DNA of 16,442 nt from an uncultured Ruminococcus sp. (GCA_900545285.1 UQYK01000046.1:1-16442); one strand, 5' to 3'. Counted from the first letter of the stretch, positions 5,913 to 14,311 are shown. The notes: generated by a model from the sequence alone, not told the origin. Numbers and translations: made by a program.

Positions 5913-7190
5913 TTACAGAGAAATCAAGCCCTCATCCAGGAGCTTTTGTGCCGCCAGAAGGATGCCGATTTTTCCGCTGTGATAGGTAATGCCGCCCTGC
6001 ATCCAGACCGCAAACGGATCCCGAATGGGGGCATCTGCGGAAAGTTCAATGGACGCGCCCATGGTAAAGGCACCAGCCGCCATAATTACCTTGCTGGTAT
6101 AGCCCGGCATATCCCAGGCCTCCGGTGTGACAAAGGCATCCACCGGTGAACCCTGCTGGATACCCCGGCAAAATGCCGTCAACTTTGCCTCATCTCCCAG
6201 CTGGATGGCCTCTACGATATCGCCCCGTTTCTGTCCCACATCCGGATAACAGGAAAATCCGAATCCGGAGAAGAGCGCCGCTGCGAAATCTGCGGTTTTC
6301 AGCGCATTGGCGGTAGTGTCCGGCGCGTGGAAAAATCCCAGGTACATCTCCCGGTTCATATCCAGTGTACAGCCCACTTCCTTACCCATGCCGATACAGG
6401 TGAGCCGTTCGGCGCACTGCTGCACCAGAGTTTCTTTTCCGGCAATGTAACCGCCGGTGCGCGCAATGCCGCCGCCTACATTTTTAATCATGGAGCCGAT
6501 CATCAGGTCGCATCCCACCTGTACCGGCTCTCTGGTTTCCACAAATTCACCGTAACAGTTGTCCACCATAATCACTGCGTCCGGATTGGTGCTGCGCACC
6601 TGTTTTACCAGCCGTGCAACCTGATCTGTAGTCAGCGCCGGTCGGAGAGAATAGCCCCGGGAGCGCTGGATATAGGCCACCTTCGCGCCGCGGACCGCTT
6701 CCGGAACAGCATCATAATCCGGCGTGCCGTCTGCGCACAGAGGCACCTCCTGATAATGTACACCGAAGTTTTTCAGAGAGCCGCTCTTTTCATCTCCAGT
6801 CAGACCAATAACCCCTTCCAGCGTATCATACGGCCGTCCGGTGAGAGACACCATTGTATCTCCGGTACGGAGAATGCCGAACAGTGCCACGCTCAGTGCG
6901 TGGGTGCCGGAAACGAAGTTGTGCCGCATCAGAGCATCCTCTGTGCCAAAGGTTTCGGCAACTACCCGGTCCAGCACCTCCCGTCCCTGATCGCCGTAGC
7001 CATAACCGGTAGTACCGGACAGACACGGCTCGCTCACCCGGCTTTTCTGAAAGGCAGCCAGCACCTTGGCACCGTTATAGGCTGCCGTTTCCTCGATTTG
7101 TGCAAAGTCCTCCCGGCAGGTGCGCTCTGCCTCCTGCGCGGCATCCAGAAGCCGCGCATCCAACGGAAAAAAGTCCTGTAAATTTGTCAA
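5913..7190 (-). CDS. ynbB: YnbB-family PLP-dependent enzyme (methionine gamma-lyase-like)
   Basis: 425 residues, full length for the cystathionine/methionine gamma-lyase-like family once called aluminium resistance protein (Met_gamma_lyase family). It has a fold-type I PLP enzyme pattern: TGYGYGDQGRE near 61-71, MVDNCYGEF (208-216) with the Asp that contacts the pyridine nitrogen, and SMIKN (233-237) with Lys236 as the likely Schiff-base lysine, followed by the Gly-rich NVGGGIARTGGYIAG. The true substrate of the family is not firmly known. The start is TTG, overlapping the stop of the upstream acetyltransferase gene in TTGA, so translation is probably coupled. It is the last gene of the murD operon. 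In many Firmicutes this gene sits beside miaA and hfq instead. Confidence 0.9.
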   Translation of the reverse strand: MTNLQDFFPLDARLLDAAQEAERTCREDFAQIEETAAYNGAKVLAAFQKSRVSEPCLSGTTGYGYGDQGREVLDRVVAETFGTEDALMRHNFVSGTHALSVALFGILRTGDTMVSLTGRPYDTLEGVIGLTGDEKSGSLKNFGVHYQEVPLCADGTPDYDAVPEAVRGAKVAYIQRSRGYSLRPALTTDQVARLVKQVRSTNPDAVIMVDNCYGEFVETREPVQVGCDLMIGSMIKNVGGGIARTGGYIAGKETLVQQCAERLTCIGMGKEVGCTLDMNREMYLGFFHAPDTTANALKTADFAAALFSGFGFSCYPDVGQKRGDIVEAIQLGDEAKLTAFCRGIQQGSPVDAFVTPEAWDMPGYTSKVIMAAGAFTMGASIELSADAPIRDPFAVWMQGGITYHSGKIGILLAAQKLLDEGLISL

Positions 7191-7987
7191 AATGAAAGTG
7201 CTCCCTTCTCTTGTTTTTCCTTCGGAACATCCTGCCGTTCCAGCACATATTCCGAGGCAATTTCCTGAAATCCGATTTCCCGGTAAAAGCTGATCCGCAC
7301 ATCCAGGGCGTAGAGTATCGCCTGCTTTCCCTGCTCTGCCAGACGATTGGCCGTCCAGCGGAGAAAATCCCTGGCGTAACCGCTGCCGCGCTGTGCCAGA
7401 CGTGTTGCCACCTGTCCCACCAGAACGCAGTCCTTCCAGTCATAGATCAGCGTAAGAGTGGTGCTGTCCCGATAAGTCAGGACGCGGCTCATGCCGTGGC
7501 GGCAGCGGTGGGAAACATCGGTCAGCCACAGGGAATATTCCAGCAGGTTCGGAAAGCCCTCTTCCAGAATGTCATAGACTTCCTGGAGCCGGGGCGCTTC
7601 ATTGATCTCCTCCGGCCGGAACTGGGGCGAAGGCTGTCCCCCTGGTGTCAGTGCAAATGTCGCCCGGTGCAGTGCCTGATAATTGGGAATCTGCCGCAGC
7701 GCCGGCAACAGATACTGGGGACATTCAATCCGGAACGGCAGGTGCATTGCTGCAAATGCGCAGATTTCCTCTCCGGAAATCGCCCCGTCTGTACAGATCA
7801 GAAGGGTGGCATTCAGCAGAAAGAGCCATCCGCGCCGCCCGGTCTCCTCGTCTGTTACCCGAAAAAAACGGCAGAAATCATAGTCACCGCCGTAAGCCTT
7901 TTCATAGGCAAGAATCTGGCGTCCCCGGAAGGTCTGTTCCAGGACAGCGGTCTCCTCCGGCGCAAATGCGCTGATTTGTTGTATCAT
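7187..7987 (-). CDS. GNAT-family N-acetyltransferase
   Basis: 266 residues. The C-terminal half shows the GNAT acetyl-CoA motif: VGQVATRLAQRGSGYARDF, with the QRGSGYA pyrophosphate loop, then LYALDVRISFYREIGFQEI, the usual beta-6/beta-7 end. The N-terminal 120 residues are not recognisable and may set substrate choice, which cannot be predicted. The ATG at 7987 comes seven bases after the stop of the upstream M42 gene, and its ribosome site (GGGAG) lies inside that gene's last codons. Its own stop overlaps the TTG start of the YnbB-family gene. Position in the operon suggests acetylation of a small amino compound or peptide, which is speculation. Confidence 0.85.
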   Translation of the reverse strand: MIQQISAFAPEETAVLEQTFRGRQILAYEKAYGGDYDFCRFFRVTDEETGRRGWLFLLNATLLICTDGAISGEEICAFAAMHLPFRIECPQYLLPALRQIPNYQALHRATFALTPGGQPSPQFRPEEINEAPRLQEVYDILEEGFPNLLEYSLWLTDVSHRCRHGMSRVLTYRDSTTLTLIYDWKDCVLVGQVATRLAQRGSGYARDFLRWTANRLAEQGKQAILYALDVRISFYREIGFQEIASEYVLERQDVPKEKQEKGALSF

Positions 7988-7994
7988 TATGCTG

Positions 7995-9026
7995 TTACTC
8001 TCCCATATGCATTAGTTCTTCCGCCAGCAGCTTCACCAGTTTCTGACAAGACTCCATATCCCGGAAGTCTGCCAGGCAGGACGGGCTGTGGAGATAGCGG
8101 CACGGCAGCGAAACCGCCAGTGCCCGCACGCCGCCCCGGCTCACATGAATGGCACCGCTGTCATTGCCGCCGGCAATCCGGGATTTGGTCTGGCACGGAA
8201 TCCCCTGCTTTTCACAGAGGAAAAACGCCAGGGCATACATCTCCCGGTCATAAATTGTGCTGCGATCCATGAAGGAAACCACCGGGCCGCCGCCCAGTGT
8301 GCACACCTTTGCATCCTCTTCTGCACCGTCCAGATCTGCGGCAGTGGTTGCTTCCAGCACCAGGGCAAAGTCCGGGGCAACGGTATAGGCTGCCGCCTTT
8401 GCGCCCCGCAGACCGATTTCCTCCTGCACCAGGAATGCCGCTGTGAAATCATAGGCTGACTCCTGCTCCAGCATCCATAGCAACAGTGCACAGCCGAAGC
8501 GGTCATCGATAGCCTTGCTGCAAATCCGGTGTTCTCCCACCGGCTGATAATCCGGCGCAAAATAGGCATATGTACCGGGCGCAACCAGCGCCTTTGCTTC
8601 CTTTTGGTTTTCTGCGCCAATGTCAATGGACAGTGTACCGCATTTGGGGAGAGACGTTTTTTCCTCCTTGGAAAGCATATGAATGGGCTTGGCACCCACT
8701 ACGCCCTGGAGCTTCTGCGGCCCCACCAGCACCTGACGACCCAGAATGACAGAGGCATCTACGCCGCCCACCGGAGCAAACAGCAGGGTGCCGTCTGCGT
8801 GGACATTTGTCACAATCAGTCCCACCTCGTCCATATGGGCGCTGATCATCAGCTTATGGGGTGCACGGGCTTTGCCCCGCTTTTCTACCAGCAGATTTCC
8901 CAGAGGGTCAATCCACCAGGAAACCCGGTCAGTATGTTCCAGCACAGAAATCAGATAGCTGCGCACTTCGGATTCGTCTCCGGATGTGCCGCAGAGACTG
9001 CACAGTGTTTCAAAATGATTCAGCAT
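7995..9026 (-). CDS. M42-family metallopeptidase (glutamyl aminopeptidase/endoglucanase-like), second copy
   Basis: 343 residues, usual M42 length. The di-metal motifs are all present: AHMDEVG (63-69; His64, Asp66), AIDDRFG (172-178; bridging Asp), QEEIGLRG (201-208; catalytic Glu pair), LEAT (Glu225) and YLHSPS (His313). The family forms dodecameric cytoplasmic aminopeptidases that trim peptides from the N-terminus. I start at the ATG at 9026 because AGGAGG lies eight bases before it; the in-frame GTG nine bases upstream overlaps that ribosome site. The ATG overlaps the stop of the preceding M42 gene in ATGCTGA. The two neighbours are clearly related but diverged, so the tandem copies are probably paralogues with different peptide preferences. 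Confidence 0.92.
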   Translation of the reverse strand: MLNHFETLCSLCGTSGDESEVRSYLISVLEHTDRVSWWIDPLGNLLVEKRGKARAPHKLMISAHMDEVGLIVTNVHADGTLLFAPVGGVDASVILGRQVLVGPQKLQGVVGAKPIHMLSKEEKTSLPKCGTLSIDIGAENQKEAKALVAPGTYAYFAPDYQPVGEHRICSKAIDDRFGCALLLWMLEQESAYDFTAAFLVQEEIGLRGAKAAAYTVAPDFALVLEATTAADLDGAEEDAKVCTLGGGPVVSFMDRSTIYDREMYALAFFLCEKQGIPCQTKSRIAGGNDSGAIHVSRGGVRALAVSLPCRYLHSPSCLADFRDMESCQKLVKLLAEELMHMGE

Positions 9027-10045
9027 GTTCCGCACCTCCTGAGATATGCTGCCAGCAGCTTTGCCGTCTGTTCCACGTCAGAAAGCGCAATCACTTCAGA
9101 CGGCGTGTGCATATACCGCAGCGGAATCGAAACGGTTCCGGCGCAGACGCCGCCCCGTGTTACGGAAAAACGGTCTGCATTGGTTCCGGTCATGCCGGGC
9201 ATTACTTCCGGCTGCCAGGAAATCTCTTCGGCCTCGGCCGCAGCAATCAGTGCCTCAGACACATTCCGGGACAGCGACGGTGCCAGGCCGATCATGGGGC
9301 CGCCGCCCATCTTGCCGCACTTGGCAGCATCTTCTCCGTGTCCCAGGGCAAAGGTTACATCCACTGCCAGGGCAACATCCGGATTCGCCGTATAGCCGCC
9401 GGTAATCGCACCACATTCCCCGGTTTCTTCCTGTACCGAGAACAACACTTCAACGGTACAGGGCAGTGTCTCCCCCTGTACCAGTTCCAACATGCGCAGA
9501 ATTGCTGCCATGCCGCACCGGTCATCCAGTGCCGGGCCGGTTACCCGATCTCCCTGCATCTGCCGCAGCGGCATGGCAAAGGAAACCGAGTCTCCCGGTG
9601 CAGCCGCCTGTTTCAGAGCTTCCGGAGAAAGCCCGGTATCAATCAGCAGTTCTGATACAGAGAGGACGTGTTCTCCCCCATTCTGGAGATGGGGCGGCAC
9701 ACTGGCAATCACGCCGGGAATGTCCCGTCTGCCGTGTACTGTCACGCGCTGCGCCGGCATCAGACGGCAGTCCATGCCGCCCACATTTCCTACCTTTATA
9801 AAGCCATCCTCCGTGATTGCCGTCACCAGGAATCCCACCTGATCCATATGGGCATCCAGCAGAACATGGGGACGGGCGCTGCTGCGTGTGCCGAGGATGC
9901 CGTGTACATTTCCGTTCTGGATTTCCACCTGGCTGCAATATGGCCGCAGCAGTTCTGCCCCGCGGGCGGCAATGGGCATTTCACTGCCGGACACCCCAGG
10001 GCATTCCGTCAGTGTTCGGAGCAATTCCAGCATTTCCATGGACAT
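9020..10045 (-). CDS. M42-family metallopeptidase, first copy
   Basis: 341 residues with complete M42 metal and catalytic motifs: DAHMDQVG (64-71; His66, Asp68), ALDDRCG (172-178), VQEETGECG (204-212), VDVT (Asp229) and YMHTPSEV (His313). It is a predicted cytoplasmic aminopeptidase. The ATG at 10045 has AGGAG eight bases upstream and shares its A with the murD stop (TGATG), indicating coupled translation after murD. The downstream gene is a second M42 peptidase starting inside this one's last codons. Pairing with murD could point to recycling of wall or cytoplasmic peptides, but M42 enzymes are general peptidases and this is only context. Confidence 0.92.
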   Translation of the reverse strand: MSMEMLELLRTLTECPGVSGSEMPIAARGAELLRPYCSQVEIQNGNVHGILGTRSSARPHVLLDAHMDQVGFLVTAITEDGFIKVGNVGGMDCRLMPAQRVTVHGRRDIPGVIASVPPHLQNGGEHVLSVSELLIDTGLSPEALKQAAAPGDSVSFAMPLRQMQGDRVTGPALDDRCGMAAILRMLELVQGETLPCTVEVLFSVQEETGECGAITGGYTANPDVALAVDVTFALGHGEDAAKCGKMGGGPMIGLAPSLSRNVSEALIAAAEAEEISWQPEVMPGMTGTNADRFSVTRGGVCAGTVSIPLRYMHTPSEVIALSDVEQTAKLLAAYLRRCGTC

Positions 10046-11436
10046 CAGTTCAGCTCCTTTACCAGGTTTTTATAGTGTACCCCTCTTGCTTCAAAATTGG
10101 GGTACAGATCAAAGCTGGCGCAGGCCGGAGACAGGGTGACAATATCCCCCGGCTTTGCGCGCTTTTTGGCTTCTGCAACAGCTTCTTCCATAGAGCCTAC
10201 GTGGACAAATTCCGGTGCGCCCTCCTGATAGAGCTTACTGCTCCGGATTGCCGCTTCAATCTTATCTGCGGTCAGTCCCATGAGGAGCACCAGCTTCACC
10301 TTCTGGCATACCGTATCTGCCATGGGTTCAAAGGGGATCTTCTTGTCATAGCCGCCCATAATAACAATCAGCTTCTGGGAGAAGGAGTTCAGGCCTGCCA
10401 GAACGCGGGTGGGGCTGGTGGCAATGCTGTCATTATACCATTTGACACCGCCGCACTCTCTTACAAATTCAATCCGGTGTTCTACACCGCCGAAATTCTT
10501 GGCAACGTCTACAATCACTTCCGGAGAAACGGTGCCCCAGACTGCGGCAATGGCTGCCAGATAGTTTTCTACATTGTGCATGCCGGGAATCCGGATATCC
10601 TGCATGGCAACCACCGGAGTTTCCGTTCCGTTTTCCGTATAACAAAGCATGCCGTCCTCCCGGAGGAAGGTGCCCCGTTCCGGATGTCCCTTCCGGGAAA
10701 AAGCAGACAGAGTACCCCGTACCATGCCGCGCAGGTTCCAGGTAGTCTCATTGTCCAGGTTCAAAACAGTTCTGGAAAAGGCATCCTGATGGGTGATCAG
10801 ACTGGTCTTAGCCGTGATATATTCTTCCATGGTACCGTGTACGTCCAGATGGTTCGGTGCAATATTGGTAATTACAGCAACATCCGGAGACTGACGCATA
10901 GACAGCAGCTGGAAGCTGGACAGTTCTACCACTGCCACATCTTCTTCCCGGATATCTTCGATGATGGGAAGCAGTGCCCGGCCAATATTGCCGCCCTTAT
11001 GCACCCGATAGCCGGCATGTGCCAGGAACTCAGAAATGAGGGTGGTGGTGGTGGTCTTGCCGTCAGAGCCGGTCACGCCGAAGATCTTGCAGGGGCACAG
11101 TGCAAAGAACACTTCCATTTCAGAGGTGATCACAACCCCTGCCTTTCTGGCCGCCTGCAATTTTTCGTTATGGTAGTACATACCTGGAGAACGGAACACC
11201 ACGTCATATTCTGTAAGGCAATCCAGATAGCCGTCTCCCAGGCAGAAGGTAACGCCCAGTTCCTGGTACTCCTGATAGACAGCGCCCAGCTGTTCCGGCG
11301 ATTTGCGATCCAGCAGTGTTACTGCGATGCCCTTTTTCCGGAACAAACGGATAATATCGTGATTGGTAACACCTGTTCCGATAAATGCCACCTTCGACTG
11401 TTTCATCACTTCAAAAAAATGTGCAATACTATGCAT
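10045..11436 (-). CDS. murD: UDP-N-acetylmuramoyl-L-alanine--D-glutamate ligase MurD
   Basis: 463 residues. Cytoplasmic Mur ligase that adds D-glutamate to UDP-MurNAc-L-Ala with ATP. The N-terminal Rossmann domain is marked by VAFIGTGVTN (16-25). The ATP loop GVTGSDGKTTTT (120-131) has Ser-Asp where Thr-Asn or Thr-Asp is common. ELSSFQL (171-177), NHLDVHG (195-201), YITAK with the likely carbamylated Lys210, and NDSIATSP in the C-terminal region complete the MurD pattern. Mur family membership is certain; MurD over other Mur ligases rests on ELSSFQL and the length. The ATG at 11436 has AGGAGG (11444-11449) seven bases upstream. It heads the five-gene operon. No clear promoter was found in the 150 bases upstream. 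Confidence 0.93.
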   Translation of the reverse strand: MHSIAHFFEVMKQSKVAFIGTGVTNHDIIRLFRKKGIAVTLLDRKSPEQLGAVYQEYQELGVTFCLGDGYLDCLTEYDVVFRSPGMYYHNEKLQAARKAGVVITSEMEVFFALCPCKIFGVTGSDGKTTTTTLISEFLAHAGYRVHKGGNIGRALLPIIEDIREEDVAVVELSSFQLLSMRQSPDVAVITNIAPNHLDVHGTMEEYITAKTSLITHQDAFSRTVLNLDNETTWNLRGMVRGTLSAFSRKGHPERGTFLREDGMLCYTENGTETPVVAMQDIRIPGMHNVENYLAAIAAVWGTVSPEVIVDVAKNFGGVEHRIEFVRECGGVKWYNDSIATSPTRVLAGLNSFSQKLIVIMGGYDKKIPFEPMADTVCQKVKLVLLMGLTADKIEAAIRSSKLYQEGAPEFVHVGSMEEAVAEAKKRAKPGDIVTLSPACASFDLYPNFEARGVHYKNLVKELN

Positions 11437-11500
11437 CCCAATGCCTCCTGCATCTTCTGTTACGGATTCCCACGGAGTGGAAATTCATTTTGTGACAACA

Positions 11501-11537
11501 CAGCAGGCACGCCCAGTCTGTCGGAACGTGCCTGCTG
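11501..11537. repeat. 11-bp inverted repeat upstream of murD
   Basis: CAGCAGGCACG (11501-11511) pairs perfectly with CGTGCCTGCTG (11527-11537) around a 15-base loop. On the plus strand a short T run follows at 11543-11547; on the minus strand, the direction of both flanking genes, no good T run follows. It lies between the terminator of the cyclophilin gene and murD, so it could be a leader hairpin of murD or a second barrier. Confidence 0.6.
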
Positions 11538-11545
11538 CCGAATTT

Positions 11546-11576
11546 TTGAAAAACGCGCAAGTCCGCGCTTGGCGTT
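11546..11576 (-). terminator. Terminator of the cyclophilin gene
   Basis: On the minus strand AACGC-CAAG pairs with CTTG-GCGTT (11552-11576; one bulged base, six-base loop), followed by a T-rich tract reading GTTTTTCAAAAATT. It starts ten bases after the stop codon at 11587. Confidence 0.7.
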
Positions 11577-11586
11577 CCCTATCCAA

Positions 11587-12213
11587 TCAGTCCAGGAAAT
11601 CGTTCATGGTAACTTCCACACGCGGATTTCCGTCAGAATCATCATCAATCATGACAACCTTTTTCATGACGATATCCTTGTTGGGAGAGGACTGTTCGCC
11701 ATCGCTGCCCATGGAACGCTCTACCTTCAGGAAGGAGTCTACAACCTCCATGCCCTCTGTTACCTTGCCGAATGCGGCATAGCTGCCGTCCAGGAAGCTC
11801 TCATCCCCGTAGCAGATGAAGAACTGGCTGGAACCGCTGTCCGGATCATTGGAACGCGCCATAGACACCACGCCCCGTGTGTGAGACAGAGTGTTTTCCA
11901 CGCCGTTGCTCTGGAATTCGCCCTTGATGTTCTCATCACTGCCGCCGGTGCCGTCTCCCTTCGGGTCACCGCCCTGTGCCATAAAGTCCTTTACGATCCG
12001 GTGGAACTTCAGGCCGTCATAGAAGCCGTCCTTGACCAGCTTTTCGAAATTTTCACAGGTGATGGGAGCAACATCCGGATACAGGGTGATGATAAAAGCA
12101 TCTGTCCCCACATCGCCGCTTGCGGACTTCTTGGATGCGCAGGCAGTGAATGTTCCCACCAGCAGTGCTGCGCTAATGCCCAGTGCTAAAAATTTAAAAC
12201 CACGTCTTTTCAT
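11587..12213 (-). CDS. Cyclophilin-type peptidyl-prolyl cis-trans isomerase, predicted lipoprotein
   Basis: 208 residues. A signal peptide with MKRR and a hydrophobic stretch leads to Cys25 in TFTAC, an acceptable though not classic lipobox, so the enzyme is probably anchored outside the membrane, where it would help fold secreted proteins. The cyclophilin domain runs from about 37 to 195: KFHRIVKDFMAQGGDP (69-84, catalytic Arg72), VVSMAR (115-120), SQFFICYGD (129-137) and LDGSYAAFGKVTEGMEVVD (141-159). The ribosome site before the ATG is weak (AAAGG, ten bases away). It forms a single-gene unit with promoter 12347-12375 and terminator 11546-11576. The 127-base leader is rich in inverted repeats. 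Confidence 0.92.
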   Translation of the reverse strand: MKRRGFKFLALGISAALLVGTFTACASKKSASGDVGTDAFIITLYPDVAPITCENFEKLVKDGFYDGLKFHRIVKDFMAQGGDPKGDGTGGSDENIKGEFQSNGVENTLSHTRGVVSMARSNDPDSGSSQFFICYGDESFLDGSYAAFGKVTEGMEVVDSFLKVERSMGSDGEQSSPNKDIVMKKVVMIDDDSDGNPRVEVTMNDFLD

Positions 12214-12340
12214 ATTACATTTGCCTTTCTGGAATCAGATGCCGCCGGAGCAGCTCTGTGAATTCTTGGCCGCAGATCTCCCCTGCAGCCTGCAGCGTCT
12301 ACGGCCAAACCGTGCAGAATGTCTGCACACAGCCGTAATT
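12214..12340 (-). promoter_or_regulatory. Structured 5' leader of the cyclophilin gene
   Basis: Between the inferred start of transcription (about 12340) and the ATG, the minus strand holds TGCAGACATTCTGCA, a direct repeat GCTGCAGGCTGCAG, and TGGCCG pairing with CGGCCA around it. This is consistent with a folded leader, but no known riboswitch was recognised. Confidence 0.35.
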
Positions 12341-12346
12341 ATTTTT

Positions 12347-12375
12347 ATTATACCACATTTTAAATGGGAATGCAA
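12347..12375 (-). promoter_or_regulatory. Promoter of the cyclophilin gene
   Basis: On the minus strand TTGCAT (12370-12375) and a perfect TATAAT (12347-12352) are separated by 17 bases. Some 42 bases upstream, TGTGGTCAA occurs twice, about 13 bases apart (around 12416-12437), which could be a regulator site. Confidence 0.78.
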
Positions 12376-12450
12376 GGGCGGCGCTGTATAAAGTTTCCGG
12401 CGGAATCGTGCGGATTTGTGGTCAAAATGTGGTCAATGTCTCTCCAAAAT

Positions 12451-12496
12451 AAAAAAGCGCATCCCAACCAAATCGGTCGGGACACGCTCATTTTTT
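12451..12496. terminator. Bidirectional terminator after the GGGtGRT gene
   Basis: AGCG-CA-TCCC-A-ACC (12456-12469) pairs with GGT-C-GGGA-CA-CGCT (12475-12488) around AAATC. Six A precede it and six T follow it, so it works on either strand. It ends the NifU-like/GGGtGRT transcript 28 bases after its stop codon. Confidence 0.85.
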
Positions 12497-12523
12497 GCTT
12501 ATCCAAAAAAACAACGCAATTTC

Positions 12524-13543
12524 TTAGAATTTCCCTGCTTTCGCTGCTTCTTCAACAGATACAGCAACAGCAACAGTCGCACCAACCATCGGGTTGTTGC
12601 CCATGCCGATCAGACCCATCATTTCTACGTGAGCCGGAACGGAGGAAGAACCTGCGAACTGTGCATCAGAGTGCATACGGCCCATTGTGTCTGTCATACC
12701 ATAAGAAGCCGGGCCTGCTGCCATGTTGTCCGGGTGCAGTGTACGGCCTGTGCCGCCGCCGGAAGCAACGGAGAAGTACTTCTTGCCCTTTTCGATGCAT
12801 TCCTTCTTGTATGTGCCTGCTACCGGGTGCTGGAAACGAGTCGGGTTGGTAGAGTTACCAGTGATGGAAACGTCTACACCTTCCTTCCACATGATTGCAA
12901 CACCTTCGGTAACATCATTTGCGCCGTAGCAGTTTACCTTTGCACGGGGGCTGTTTGCATCCTTGGAGTAGCACTTGCGGAATACTTCCTTGACTTCGCC
13001 GGTGTAGTAATCCATCTCAGTTTCTACATAAGTAAAGCCGTTGACACGTGCGATGATCTGTGCAGCATCTTTGCCCAGACCGTTCAGGATAACGCGCAGC
13101 GGTTCCTTCCGAACCTTGTTTGCCTTTTCTGCAATACCGATTGCGCCTTCAGCAGCTGCGAAGGATTCGTGACCTGCCAGGAATGCAAAGCACTTGGTAT
13201 CTTCTTCCAGCAGCATTTTGCCCAGGTTGCCGTGACCCAGACCAACTTTTCTCTGGTCTGCAACAGAACCCGGAATGCAGAATGCCTGGAGTCCTTCCCC
13301 GATTGCAGCAGCAGCGTCAGCAGCTCTGCGACATCCCTTTTTAATTGCAATAGCGGCACCAACGGTGTATGCCCACTTTGCATTTTCAAAGCAGATCGGC
13401 TGAATGCCTTCTACCATCTTGTATACATCCAGACCAGCAGCCTTTGTGACTTCCGCAGCACCTTCGATGGAGTCGATGCCATATTCCTTCAGAACAGCCA
13501 GAATCTGCTTTTCTCTTCTCTCATATGATTCAAATAATGCCAT
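12524..13543 (-). CDS. GGGtGRT-family protein
   Basis: 339 residues. The signature GGGTGRT is at 262-268, in SVASGGGTGRTLHPDN. The family is known in anaerobic Firmicutes and relatives as a conserved protein with no proven function, usually beside a NifU-like scaffold gene, as it is here. Conserved cysteines (51, 71, 89, 118, 191, 205, 249) could suit a metal or redox role, but that is inference. The protein is Gly- and Ala-rich, with no signal peptide or membrane helix. The start at 13543 has AGGAGG (13553-13558) nine bases upstream. It lies 20 bases after the NifU-like gene in one transcript from the promoter at 14312-14340 to the terminator at 12451-12496. Confidence 0.9.
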   Translation of the reverse strand: MALFESYERREKQILAVLKEYGIDSIEGAAEVTKAAGLDVYKMVEGIQPICFENAKWAYTVGAAIAIKKGCRRAADAAAAIGEGLQAFCIPGSVADQRKVGLGHGNLGKMLLEEDTKCFAFLAGHESFAAAEGAIGIAEKANKVRKEPLRVILNGLGKDAAQIIARVNGFTYVETEMDYYTGEVKEVFRKCYSKDANSPRAKVNCYGANDVTEGVAIMWKEGVDVSITGNSTNPTRFQHPVAGTYKKECIEKGKKYFSVASGGGTGRTLHPDNMAAGPASYGMTDTMGRMHSDAQFAGSSSVPAHVEMMGLIGMGNNPMVGATVAVAVSVEEAAKAGKF

Positions 13544-13563
13544 GGGTAGTTTCCTCCTGTTCC

Positions 13564-14256
13564 TTATTCTTTTCTCGGATCCACAAACTTCACTGCATCT
13601 GCAACACGGCCGTACTGACCCTGTGCCTTTTCAAAAGCAGTGTTTGCATCGTCACCAGCCTTGATGAAGTCCATCATCTTGCCGAAGTTCACAAACTTAT
13701 AGCCGATGATCTCGTCATCTTCGTCCAGTGCGATCTTGGTAACATAACCGTCTGTCATTTCCAGATAACGCGGACCCTTCTTCAGTGTGCTGTACATGGT
13801 ACCAACCTGAGAACGCAGACCCTTACCCAGATCCTCCAGGCCAGCGCCGATCGGCAGACCTTCTTCAGAGAATGCGCTCTGTGTACGGCCGTATACGATC
13901 TGCAGGAACAGTTCCCGCATTGCGGTGTTGATAGCGTCACAAACCAGGTCGGTGTTCAGAGCTTCCAGAATAGTTCTGCCCGGCAGTACTTCTGCTGCCA
14001 TTGCAGCGGAGTGTGTCATACCGGAACATCCGATAGTTTCTACCAGTGCTTCCTGGATTACACCCTCTTTTACATTCAGGGTCAGCTTACATGCGCCCTG
14101 CTGCGGTGCACACCAGCCCACACCGTGTGTCAGACCGGAAATATCGCTGATTTCCTTTGCCTTTACCCACTTTGCTTCCTCAGGAATCGGTGCGGCACCG
14201 TGCTGCACGCCCTGCTTCACGCAGCACATTTCATTTACTTCGTTTGAATAAATCAT
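13564..14256 (-). CDS. NifU-like iron-sulfur cluster assembly scaffold protein
   Basis: 230 residues from the ATG at 14256, which has AAAGGAG seven bases upstream; an in-frame ATG 27 bases earlier lacks such a site and lies between promoter and ribosome site. The IscU/NifU N-terminal domain carries likely cluster ligands Cys49, Cys56 and Cys77, the last in the typical ETIGCSGMTHSAAMA context, followed by LPGRTILEAL. The C-terminal 120 residues are longer than classic IscU and seem specific to the clostridial form that pairs with GGGtGRT proteins. Role: cytoplasmic scaffold on which iron-sulfur clusters are built, or a related client-specific carrier. First gene of a two-gene operon. Confidence 0.9.
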   Translation of the reverse strand: MIYSNEVNEMCCVKQGVQHGAAPIPEEAKWVKAKEISDISGLTHGVGWCAPQQGACKLTLNVKEGVIQEALVETIGCSGMTHSAAMAAEVLPGRTILEALNTDLVCDAINTAMRELFLQIVYGRTQSAFSEEGLPIGAGLEDLGKGLRSQVGTMYSTLKKGPRYLEMTDGYVTKIALDEDDEIIGYKFVNFGKMMDFIKAGDDANTAFEKAQGQYGRVADAVKFVDPRKE

Positions 14257-14311
14257 GGTCAAACTCCTTTCATGGTATGGCATTGTGTATACGATCCCGC
14301 ATACGAATTTT

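Noticed and set aside
9817..12189. A 790-codon open frame on the plus strand
   Set aside because: It is antisense to three well-supported genes (M42, murD, cyclophilin), has no matching ribosome site or recognisable domain, and is Cys/His/Gly-rich as expected from a codon-usage shadow.
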